Source: an uncultured Bacteroidia bacterium
GTDB lineage: Bacteria; Bacteroidota; Bacteroidia; Bacteroidales; F082
Reading direction: 5' to 3'
Length of the DNA stretch: 64,000 nt
NCBI GenBank assembly: GCA_902799345.1
Contig: CADBZW010000003.1
Location: forward strand, 88,300 to 152,299
Shown here piece by piece: positions 35,157 to 42,295 of this stretch (position 1 is the stretch's first letter; every line of letters starts with the position of its first letter). A program made the translations under genes and the position numbers. Below the pieces are notes generated by a model, which was not told the origin of the DNA, ran no database searches, and saw only the letters and a list, made by a program, of their open reading frames with translations.

Positions 35157-35178
35157 TATCTTTACCGCCCAATAGCAA
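35157..35178 (+). promoter_or_regulatory. probable -7 element and initial transcribed sequence of radC
   Basis: TATCTTTA (one mismatch to TAnnTTTG) followed directly by CCGCCCAATAGCAA, the same 14 nt in the same register as at 49448-49469. Confidence 0.45.
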
Positions 35179-35187
35179 CCCACCGTC

Positions 35188-35883
35188 ATGACGAACAAGA
35201 AATCCATCAAGGAATGGGCGCCCGACGACCAGCCGCGTGAAAAGATGATGTCGAAAGGCAAGACTGCTCTCAGCAATGCCGAATTGCTAGCCATACTTTT
35301 GCGCACAGGCAAGGAGGGTATGTCGGCAGTGGATGTGGCACGCGCCCTCCTCGACAGTGTCGACAACGACCTCATCAAGCTTTCCAACCTCAGCATCAGC
35401 GACCTGACCCAACACGACGGCATCGGAGAGGCCAAGGCCATCGCCATCATGGCGGCCCTCGAGCTCGGCAAACGTCGTCGCGCCGCTGAGGCCAACCTGC
35501 CCACCGAAGTGAAAGACTCGAAGGACTCCTTTGAGCGGTTCCTTCCCTATATCGAAAACCCAAGGCAGGAACATTTCCTGGTCATGTACCTCAACCAAGG
35601 CAACCACATGCTGAAGGTGGAATGCATCAGCAACGGCGGCACCACCAACGTCATCGCCGATCCCAAAGTCATCTTCAAAAACGCGCTAGCCCTTAATGCC
35701 ACCTGCATCGTTTTGGGTCACAACCACCCTTCGGGCAACCCGCGCCCCAGCGAAGAAGACCGTCAGCTGACGAAAAAACTAGTCGCCGCCGGCAAACTCT
35801 TAGACATCAACGTCATAGACCATATCATCATCGGGAACGAACGCTACTACAGCTTCCGCGACCACGGAGAAATGACTTTTTAA
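35188..35883 (+). CDS. radC: RadC-family JAB-domain protein
   Basis: A 231-residue protein with a helix-hairpin-helix region (NLSISDLTQHDGIGEAKAIA, about 67-86) and a C-terminal MPN/JAB metalloprotease-like domain with the zinc motif HNHPSGNPRPSEED (His178, His180, Asp191). RadC was named from a repair phenotype later shown to be due to another gene; its real role is unclear. It is a full-length chromosomal copy, not a shortened mobile-element type. wecB follows after 15 bp. Confidence 0.92.
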   Translation: MTNKKSIKEWAPDDQPREKMMSKGKTALSNAELLAILLRTGKEGMSAVDVARALLDSVDNDLIKLSNLSISDLTQHDGIGEAKAIAIMAALELGKRRRAAEANLPTEVKDSKDSFERFLPYIENPRQEHFLVMYLNQGNHMLKVECISNGGTTNVIADPKVIFKNALALNATCIVLGHNHPSGNPRPSEEDRQLTKKLVAAGKLLDINVIDHIIIGNERYYSFRDHGEMTF

Positions 35884-35898
35884 AACATCCTTCCGCCC

Positions 35899-37092
35899 AT
35901 GAAACTCGTCACCATCATAGGGGCACGGCCCCAGATCATCAAAGCCGCTGCACTGAGTCGCGCCATCCGCAACAACTATGCCGACCAGATACAGGAAGTC
36001 ATCGTCCACACGGGACAGCACTACGACGACAACATGTCGCAGGTGTTCTTCGACGAACTACACATCCCACGTCCCGACTACAACCTCCATGTCGGGTCGG
36101 CCTCCCACGGCGTGCAGACCGCCCGCATGACGGAAGGCATCGAAGACATCTTATTCAAGGAGCAGCCCGACTATATCGTGCTCTATGGCGACACCAACTC
36201 CACCCTCGCCGGTGCAGTGGCCGCCGCCAAGATCCACGTCCCTATCGTCCACATCGAAGCGGGGCTACGCTCGTTCAACAAGGCCATGCCCGAGGAGATC
36301 AACCGCATCGTGTGCGACCACTGCTCCACGCTGCTCTTCACGCCTACCAAGGCGGGACTAAAGAACCTTAAACGAGAAGGATTTACCATTGACGAGTGCG
36401 GCCCTTCGACTCCTTCGACAAGCTCAGGAACCGAGGGCTCAGGGACCGCTAAACCAACCATCGACAACCCGAAGGTCTACCACTGCGGTGACATCATGTA
36501 CGACAACAGCCTGCATTTTGCCGCCATCGCAGAAGAGAAAACCGATATCATACAGCGCTTGGAACTGACTGCCAAGCCTTACATCCTGGCCACCATCCAT
36601 CGCGACACCAACACCGACCATCCCGAAAGGCTCAGTGCCATCTTCAGAAGCATCATAAAGCTTTCCGAGGAATGTCAAGTTGTGTTGCCTTTACACCCCA
36701 GGACGGCCAAACTCCTGAAGACTAACCTCGATGAAACATTGCAGAAACACATTTTCAGCTGTCAGAACATCAAACTCATCCCGCCTGTTTCGTTTTTGGA
36801 GATGATTACCTTGGAGCGTCACGCCCTGTTGGTGATGACCGACTCGGGCGGCGTGCAAAAAGAGGCCTATTTCTTCAAGAAGCCTTGTATCATCCTCAGA
36901 CCCGAAACAGAATGGGTGGAGATTGTGGAGACGGGTAACGCCGTCCTCGCTGATGCCGACCAGGGCCGCATCATGCAGGCTTGGCAACACTTCAAGGTCA
37001 ACCCGCCTACCGTGTTCCCCGAGATCTTCGGCGACGGCCATGCGGCGGAGTTCATGCTGGAGAAGATGCTACTCGCCAACACAAACTGCTAA
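35899..37092 (+). CDS. wecB: UDP-N-acetylglucosamine 2-epimerase
   Basis: WecB interconverts UDP-GlcNAc and UDP-ManNAc for surface glycans. Landmarks: TIIGARPQIIKAAALSRAI (4-22), HTGQHYDDNMSQVFFDEL, YGDTNSTLAGAVAAAKI, VHIEAGLRSFNKAMPEEINR, HRDTNTDHPERL, and TDSGGVQKEAYFFKKPCIIL. The 397 residues include an extra segment about 168-184 (STPSTSSGTEGSGTA) encoded by a dispersed CTTCGACAAGCTCAG repeat; removing it leaves a normal 380-residue family length. The frame is kept, so the enzyme is probably active, with the insert in a surface loop (inference). Confidence 0.92.
   Translation: MKLVTIIGARPQIIKAAALSRAIRNNYADQIQEVIVHTGQHYDDNMSQVFFDELHIPRPDYNLHVGSASHGVQTARMTEGIEDILFKEQPDYIVLYGDTNSTLAGAVAAAKIHVPIVHIEAGLRSFNKAMPEEINRIVCDHCSTLLFTPTKAGLKNLKREGFTIDECGPSTPSTSSGTEGSGTAKPTIDNPKVYHCGDIMYDNSLHFAAIAEEKTDIIQRLELTAKPYILATIHRDTNTDHPERLSAIFRSIIKLSEECQVVLPLHPRTAKLLKTNLDETLQKHIFSCQNIKLIPPVSFLEMITLERHALLVMTDSGGVQKEAYFFKKPCIILRPETEWVEIVETGNAVLADADQGRIMQAWQHFKVNPPTVFPEIFGDGHAAEFMLEKMLLANTNC
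36401..36450 (+). repeat. dispersed repeat inserted in frame within wecB
   Basis: Contains CCTTCGACAAGCTCAGGA then ACCGAGGGCTCAGGGACC, the same family as 1243-1270, 60527-60554 and 63321-63372. It encodes the low-complexity segment of WecB. Confidence 0.75.
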
Positions 37093-37095
37093 ACC

Positions 37096-39117
37096 ATGAA
37101 ACGCGCTACCCTATCTCTTGTCATAGCGCTCACCCTACTCTTCAGCGGGGCGAAAGCGCAATGGCACTCCATGGACGGCCCGCAGGGGCGTTACGTCAGG
37201 AGCATCCTCTGCACCGACAGCCTGTACTATGCCGCCACAGGTGGTGGCGTTTTGGTCAGCAGCGACCAGGGCCTCAACTGGGAGTTTCGCAACGACGGCC
37301 TCACCTCGTGCGACACCAAATGCCTCGTCACCTATAACGACACCGTCTTCCTCGCCACCGACGAAAACATCTTCCGCTCGACAGACGGTGGTCTCCATTG
37401 GACACCCGACCCATACCTGCACAACCATTACATCAAGCACCTCCTGGTTCACAACGGCTCGCTCCTCGCCTCGACCTACATCCAAGGCGTTTACCAATCC
37501 ACGCAAGGCACCCAAGGCGAATACACCTCGGACGCTTTTCCCAGCGACGTGCGCTACCCCTATTTCATGGTCGACAACGACGACGCCATGTTCATCGCCA
37601 CCTATAAGCGCGGCGTCTATCGTTCCTTCGACAACGGAGCCTCGTGGGAGCCGTGCAGCAACGGTCTGAACAGCGACGTCCTCGGCATCTACTGCCACAA
37701 CGGGAAGGTTTTCGCCACCGTCCTCGGCCAAGGCGTCATGGCGAGCAGCAACAACGGTGACACCTGGACGAGCGCCAACCTCAACAAGCAAGCCAAAGGC
37801 TATGCCCACCTCGGCGACACGCTTTATGCAGCCTGCATCGGACAAGGTGTCTTCGCATCCTTTGATAACGGCATTACTTGGCACGACTTCAACACTAACC
37901 TGGCGTCGAAGAACCTTTGGTGCATGGACGCGCACGACGGCCATCTCTTCGTCGGCGACACCGAAGGCCGCATCTACCGTGGCAACAGCGACGGCACCGG
38001 CTGGATTCGCACCGACACGCCTTCATTCCTCGCCACCGTGGGCAACATCGGCGTCAGCGGCGGGAGAGTGCTGGCCGCCACCCACGGCTCCGACATGTTC
38101 TACACCGACGATGGCAGCACCTGGACACAGAGCACCAACATCGGGACGGTAGAGATACGCGGCATGATGGTGGAAGGCAACAACGTCTTCATCGGCACCG
38201 ACATGTTGGGCAGTTTCCTCTCCACCAACCGAGGCGCTTCGTTCAACTCGGCAGGAAGCGGACTGCCCGAGGCCCAATGGCTCCAAAGCCTAGTGCGCTG
38301 CGATTCACGAATCGTTGCGGGAAGCAAGGACCGGATGTACGTCTCCTTCGGTCTGGGCGAACAATGGTACGTGCCCACCTGCCTGCCATACGAAATCGAC
38401 GTCGTCGACCTCACCTGGGACGGCAGCCTCATGTATCATGTCTCCTACGATGGCGTGTTGCGCTACAGCAGCGAGCTAGGCTCCAACTGGCAGGTTCTCA
38501 ACTCCCCCTTCGAGGGTGTCAACTACACCGCCTTGCGTCACCATGGCAACGGATTATATCTAGGCACGCGCAAGCACGGCCTTCACTTCTCCGACGATAT
38601 GGGCGCGACCTGGCAAAGCATCGACGCCTTGCCCGACGACGCCACCATCCGACGCATCACCACCACTGATACCATCGTCGCCGTGGGCTGCGAAGACGGC
38701 TCCATCTACGTGAAATACGACCATAGCGACGAATGGCAACGGATGGACGACATCCCCGTCGCCGGTCCCATCCTCGACATCTGCATCGACGGGGAGCGCC
38801 TCTACGTCTCGCCGATGGCTGGTGGCATTTGGTACACCGAGTTGCCTGCGATGCCGGATGATGTCGCGGAATCCAACGAGGTCGCGCTGAGCATAGCGCC
38901 GAATCCAGCCACAACACACATCACCATTACCGTCAACGAGGCTTTAGACGATGCCGGACTGACCTTGTATGACCTTCAAGGAAGGGAATGCTACAACAGC
39001 AAGATGCATGGCTGTCGCCATGAGATACCGACCAATGATTTACCATCGGGAATCTATTTCGTGAAGGTCGCAGGGAGCCATGGCATCGCCGTCAAGAAAG
39101 TGGCGATTGGGCATTAG
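37096..39117 (+). CDS. T9SS-secreted beta-propeller (sortilin/Ycf48-like) protein
   Basis: A 673-residue exported protein (MKRATLSLVIALTLLFSGAK then AQ). Repeated blade motifs of the BNR/photosynthesis-stability-factor type run through most of it: VSSDQGLNWEF, STDGGLHW, SFDNGASWEP, SSNNGDTW, TDDGSTW, STNRGASF, SDDMGATW. It ends in a type A T9SS sorting domain (LSIAPNPATTHITITV ... LPSGIYFVKV). It starts 3 bp after wecB, so it is in the radC-wecB transcription unit. Ligand and function are unknown; an adhesin or scaffolding role is likely for such propellers. Confidence 0.83.
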   Translation: MKRATLSLVIALTLLFSGAKAQWHSMDGPQGRYVRSILCTDSLYYAATGGGVLVSSDQGLNWEFRNDGLTSCDTKCLVTYNDTVFLATDENIFRSTDGGLHWTPDPYLHNHYIKHLLVHNGSLLASTYIQGVYQSTQGTQGEYTSDAFPSDVRYPYFMVDNDDAMFIATYKRGVYRSFDNGASWEPCSNGLNSDVLGIYCHNGKVFATVLGQGVMASSNNGDTWTSANLNKQAKGYAHLGDTLYAACIGQGVFASFDNGITWHDFNTNLASKNLWCMDAHDGHLFVGDTEGRIYRGNSDGTGWIRTDTPSFLATVGNIGVSGGRVLAATHGSDMFYTDDGSTWTQSTNIGTVEIRGMMVEGNNVFIGTDMLGSFLSTNRGASFNSAGSGLPEAQWLQSLVRCDSRIVAGSKDRMYVSFGLGEQWYVPTCLPYEIDVVDLTWDGSLMYHVSYDGVLRYSSELGSNWQVLNSPFEGVNYTALRHHGNGLYLGTRKHGLHFSDDMGATWQSIDALPDDATIRRITTTDTIVAVGCEDGSIYVKYDHSDEWQRMDDIPVAGPILDICIDGERLYVSPMAGGIWYTELPAMPDDVAESNEVALSIAPNPATTHITITVNEALDDAGLTLYDLQGRECYNSKMHGCRHEIPTNDLPSGIYFVKVAGSHGIAVKKVAIGH

Positions 39118-39140
39118 AAGACTTTTTTTTCGTGTAAAGT

Positions 39141-39171
39141 GTTGTAGATTAAGAAAAAAGTCGTACTTTTG
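39141..39171 (+). promoter_or_regulatory. promoter of the rpsF-rpsR-rplI operon
   Basis: GTTG (39141-39144), 19-nt spacer, TACTTTTG (39164-39171), then a leader of about 50 nt before rpsF. Confidence 0.65.
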
Positions 39172-39228
39172 CACCCGCTAAACAAGCAAAGACTAATTAC
39201 AATTTAATCATTTAACAATCAAACAGTT

Positions 39229-39582
39229 ATGAATCAGTACGAAACCGTTTTCATTTTAACTCCCGTTTTGTCTGACGAACAGATGAAGGAAGCGGTAAAG
39301 AAGTATGAAGATCAGCTGACCAAAAATGGTGCAGAGATCGTTCATGAAGAGAACTGGGGCATGAAGAAACTTGCCTATCCTATCCAAAAGAAGTCCACGG
39401 GCTTTTACCAACTCATTGAGTACAAGGCCGAGGGCAATGTGATCGCCGATGTCGAAACCGAACTGAAGCGCGACGAACGCGTCATGCGCTTCCTCACCGT
39501 GAAGCTTGACAAGCACGCCATCGCCTACAACGAAAAGAAACGCAGCAAGAAAGCCGAAGCAGCCGCTGAAGCCCAAGCCTAA
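39229..39582 (+). CDS. rpsF: 30S ribosomal protein S6
   Basis: S6 binds S18 and the central domain of 16S rRNA. The 117-residue protein opens [20 protein letters not shown], with [20 protein letters not shown], then [11 protein letters not shown] and [20 protein letters not shown]; the basic/Ala-rich tail [14 protein letters not shown] is typical of Bacteroidota. First gene of the conserved S6-S18-L9 operon. Confidence 0.97.
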   Translation: MNQYETVFILTPVLSDEQMKEAVKKYEDQLTKNGAEIVHEENWGMKKLAYPIQKKSTGFYQLIEYKAEGNVIADVETELKRDERVMRFLTVKLDKHAIAYNEKKRSKKAEAAAEAQA

Positions 39583-39608
39583 TGTTGAACTATTAAAAAG
39601 GAAGAAAA

Positions 39609-39884
39609 ATGGCACAAGTGAACAACAACAACGACATCAAATATCTGACTCCCATCGCAGTCGATACCAAGAGAAAGAAATACTGCCGCTTCAAGAAGAA
39701 CCGCATCAAGTACATCGACTACAAGGATGCCGACTTCTTGCTGAAGTTTGTCAACGAGCAGGGTAAGATCCTGCCCCGCCGCATCACCGGCACTTCAACG
39801 AAATACCAGCGCAAGGTTGCCCAGGCCGTCAAGCGTGCCCGTCACCTCGCCCTGATGCCATTCGTAGCAGATTGTTTGAAATAA
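39609..39884 (+). CDS. rpsR: 30S ribosomal protein S18
   Basis: S18 heterodimerises with S6 on the 30S platform. The 91-residue basic protein contains [38 protein letters not shown] and [20 protein letters not shown], the family signature. It lies 26 bp after rpsF and 18 bp before rplI. Confidence 0.97.
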   Translation: MAQVNNNNDIKYLTPIAVDTKRKKYCRFKKNRIKYIDYKDADFLLKFVNEQGKILPRRITGTSTKYQRKVAQAVKRARHLALMPFVADCLK

Positions 39885-39902
39885 TTTGAAGGAGGACACA
39901 TC

Positions 39903-40352
39903 ATGGATATCATTCTGAAACAAGACGTCACCAACTTAGGATATAAGAACGACATCGTCACCGTGAAGCCCGGCTACGGCCGCAACTACCTCATCCCGCA
40001 GGGTCTCGCCATCCTGGCCACCGAGCGCAACCGCAAGATCTTGGCCGAAGAGATGCGCCAGCAGGCTCATAAGGAACAAAAGATCAAGGACGAAGCCACC
40101 GAGAAAGCCAAGGCTCTGGAAGGCCTGAAGCTGCAAATCCCCGCCAAGGCTGCTGCCACGGGTAAGATTTTCGGCTCGGTCAACACCATCATGATCGCCA
40201 ACGCCATCAAGGAAGCCACTGGCATCGAAGTGGACCGCAAGCACATCGTCCTCAACGAAGACGCCATCAAGGAAGTGGGCGACTACACCGCCAAGATCAG
40301 ACTCCACAAGGAAGTGGCTGTCGACATCGACTTCAACGTTTTCGCTGAATAA
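39903..40352 (+). CDS. rplI: 50S ribosomal protein L9
   Basis: L9 binds 23S rRNA at the base of the L1 stalk. The 149-residue protein has the N-terminal domain MDIILKQDVTNLGYKNDIVT and VKPGYGRNYLIPQGLA, the long connecting helix (EEMRQQAHKEQKIKDEATEK), and the C-terminal domain (GKIFGSVNTIMIANAIKEAT). It is last in the operon and ends before a strong terminator. Confidence 0.97.
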   Translation: MDIILKQDVTNLGYKNDIVTVKPGYGRNYLIPQGLAILATERNRKILAEEMRQQAHKEQKIKDEATEKAKALEGLKLQIPAKAAATGKIFGSVNTIMIANAIKEATGIEVDRKHIVLNEDAIKEVGDYTAKIRLHKEVAVDIDFNVFAE

Positions 40353-40378
40353 TCAATTGAACTTTTTCAAAGTTTATG

Positions 40379-40410
40379 GGCTGTCTCTTTTTTGGGACAG
40401 CCTTTTTTTG
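40379..40410 (+). terminator. terminator of the S6-S18-L9 operon
   Basis: GGCTGTC (40379-40385) with GACAGCC (40396-40402), followed by seven T residues. Confidence 0.85.
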
Positions 40411-40476
40411 TATTTTTGACGCGGACTCTTGAATGGGATTCATTCCCTTTACTCCTTTTGCTTCATGGCGGAGGCA

Positions 40477-40567
40477 CCGTCATTCCGCGAAAGCGGAACG
40501 CCATCTCCTGTGCGCGAAGATGTATCCCTTGCGTTCAGGAGATCGCGGGTCAAGCCCGCGATGACGG
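40477..40567. repeat. cloverleaf-forming intergenic repeat, copy 2
   Basis: A 91-bp element with the same nested stems as 11638-11727 in reverse orientation: outer CCGTCAT/ATGACGG, lateral hairpins TTCCGCGAAAGCGGAA and CGCGGGTCAAGCCCGCG, inner ATCTCCT/AGGAGAT. The first lateral hairpin differs from copy 1 in sequence but not in pairing. Confidence 0.75.
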
Positions 40568-40606
40568 CTAAGGGGGAAGGAGTTTATAAAGAAAACAAGT
40601 ATTACA

Positions 40607-41344
40607 ATGCTTACAAAGAATACAATAAAACAAATCGCTTCTTTACGACAGCAAAAATTCAGGAAAGAACTCGGCCTCTTCGTCGTCGAAGGCCGCAAGA
40701 TGGTGGAAGAGCTGCTTCACTCCCAGTTCGAGACGGTGGGGCTTTACGCCACCGAGGCTTTCCTTGCCGATTATCCGTCTTTTGCCAACGCCGAAATCGC
40801 TAGCGAGGTGCAGATGCAGCAGATGAGCGGACAAGACACGCCGCCCGGCATCCTGGCCGTGGTCAGGATTCCCGTTCAAGGCGACATCAAGACCTCATCG
40901 CATTTTGTGTTGGCGTTGGACGGCATCGCCAACCCTGGCAACATGGGCACGCTCATCCGCACGGCGGAATGGTTCGGCATCAATGACGTGGTATGCAGCA
41001 ACGACTGCGTGGAGCTTTGGAACCCCAAAACGGTGCAGGCCACCATGGGGTCGCTGCTTAGGGTGAAGGTATGGAAGACCGACTTGCCCGTTTTCCTGCA
41101 AAAGGCAAAAGACGAGGGAAAAGCCGTCTATGGCGCTTTGCTGAATGGAGAGGATCTGTTCCAGATGCCGACCAAGCTCGAGGGCGTCATCGTCATCGGG
41201 AGCGAGTCGCATGGCATACGCCCCGAGGTCTTGCCTTGCATCACGCATCCTGTCACCATCCCACGCGTAGGATGCAGCGCGACCGAGTCGCTGAACGCGG
41301 CTGTAGCAGGGGGGATAATTATTGCTGAGATGACAAAGCCATGA
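40607..41344 (+). CDS. TrmH/SpoU-family RNA 2'-O-methyltransferase
   Basis: A 245-residue SPOUT enzyme that methylates a ribose 2'-OH in rRNA or tRNA. The N-terminal substrate-binding region is IKQIASLRQQKFRKELGLFV then VEGRKMVEELL; the SPOUT knot has LALDGIANPGNMGTLIRTAE (motif 1), VIVIGSESHGIRPEVL (motif 2) and VTIPRVGCSATESLNAAVAG (motif 3). The target nucleotide is not readable from sequence. It overlaps the DUF559 gene by 4 bp. Confidence 0.9.
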   Translation: MLTKNTIKQIASLRQQKFRKELGLFVVEGRKMVEELLHSQFETVGLYATEAFLADYPSFANAEIASEVQMQQMSGQDTPPGILAVVRIPVQGDIKTSSHFVLALDGIANPGNMGTLIRTAEWFGINDVVCSNDCVELWNPKTVQATMGSLLRVKVWKTDLPVFLQKAKDEGKAVYGALLNGEDLFQMPTKLEGVIVIGSESHGIRPEVLPCITHPVTIPRVGCSATESLNAAVAGGIIIAEMTKP

Positions 41345-41793
41345 ACATCAAAGATATCACACCTGATTTCTTATGTGAAAACGGCATTAACCCTGAGGGC
41401 ATGCGGTTTGGACCAAATTTCTATCCCTACAATCCGAAATTGAAACAGTTTAGCAGAGATTTGAGAAATCACGGACAATTGTCGGAGGCATTGCTTTGGA
41501 AATGCTTGAAAGGGAGAAAGACCGGATATCTCTTTCTTCGCCAGAGGCCCATTTTAAACTACATCGCCGACTTTTTTTGCTACGAGCTTAAACTGGTAAT
41601 CGAAATTGACGGCGCATCGCATTTTTCAGCAGAAGCACAAAAACGAGACGCCGAAAGAGACAGACAGATGCAAGCCATCGGGCTTAGGATTGTCAGGGTT
41701 TGGGACAGCGATGTGCGCAAGGACCCTGAAGGTGTGGTTCAGGGAATTATGGAACAATTACCTCCAAAAGGAGGAAAAGAAGTTTTTATTTGA
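41341..41793 (+). CDS. DUF559 (Vsr/restriction-endonuclease-like) protein
   Basis: A 150-residue protein with the DUF559 endonuclease-like fold: LSEALLWKCLKGRKTGYLFL, RQRPILNYIADFFCYELKLV, IEIDGASHFSAEAQKRDAER and GLRIVRVWDSDV. The acidic IADF...IEIDG residues and conserved glutamate suggest a PD-(D/E)XK nuclease core related to Vsr. Cellular role unknown; such genes are scattered singly in Bacteroidota. Its ATG overlaps the upstream methyltransferase stop, so they are co-translated. It could have been brought in together with the repeat-rich DNA that follows (inference). Confidence 0.85.
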   Translation: MNIKDITPDFLCENGINPEGMRFGPNFYPYNPKLKQFSRDLRNHGQLSEALLWKCLKGRKTGYLFLRQRPILNYIADFFCYELKLVIEIDGASHFSAEAQKRDAERDRQMQAIGLRIVRVWDSDVRKDPEGVVQGIMEQLPPKGGKEVFI

Positions 41794-41847
41794 TTTGGTG
41801 GAGTGGATTTGTTGCCCCCCCCCCAAGACCTACCGGATGTGACGCAA

Positions 41848-42110
41848 AGCGGGTCTTCAAATCCCCCCTGCCCCCCTTTGCAAATGGGGATGACGCGAAG
41901 CGACGCGGGGGCAAAGCCGTGCAAAGACCAGTAAACTTGTGGCTGGTAGTTCCCCTTTGCAAAGGGGATGGCGCACAGCGGGTCTTCAAATCTCCCCTGC
42001 CCCCCTTTACAAAGGGGGAAGCGCGAAGCGACGCGGGGGCAAAGCCGTGCAAAGAACGTAACTTGTGGCTGGTAGGCTTCCCTTTGCAAATGGGGATGCA
42101 CGAAGCGGCA
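41848..42110. repeat. tandem repeat, period about 129 bp, two copies
   Basis: GGGTCTTCAAATC begins at 41851 and again at 41980. Shared internal blocks are CGAAGCGACGCGGGGGCAAA, GCCGTGCAAAGA and ACTTGTGGCTGGTAG. Each unit carries CCCCTTTGCAAA-type palindromes. Confidence 0.8.
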
Positions 42111-42244
42111 GCAAAAACTGAAACCATATTCAAATCTAATGCAAGCCTGAAGAAAAAACAATTATCCCAACGCCTCGGAACCAACCAGTTCCCCCTTTGC
42201 AAAGGGGGTTAGGGGGATTCAACGAACCCCGGCAGGCAAAACAC

Positions 42245-42276
42245 AAAAAAACCGCCCCAAACGGAGCGGTTTTTTC
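42245..42276 (-). terminator. terminator of the 620-residue T9SS cargo gene
   Basis: ACCGC (42251-42255) and GCGGT (42266-42270) are flanked by A- and T-runs, so the hairpin can act in either direction. It lies 20 bp past the minus-strand stop. Confidence 0.7.
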
Positions 42277-42295
42277 ATTCAATCCAGTGGATTGA

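Larger units (their letters stand above)
41794..42295. other. 502-bp gene-free repeat region
   Basis: Contains the 129-bp tandem repeat (41848-42110), a perfect CCCCCTTTGCAAAGGGGG palindrome (42191-42208) and a terminator (42245-42276). Reading frames across it are low-complexity translations of the repeat, not genes. Confidence 0.75.

Noticed and set aside
36401-36450. Frameshift or pseudogene in wecB
   Set aside because: The repeat insert is in frame and all motifs before and after it are intact.
39172-39228. S6:S18-binding autoregulatory RNA in the rpsF leader
   Set aside because: The leader is only about 50 nt and the characteristic structure could not be recognised by eye.
41848-42208. 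CRISPR-like array
   Set aside because: The repeat unit is about 129 bp in two copies with no regular short repeats and unique spacers, and no cas genes are present.
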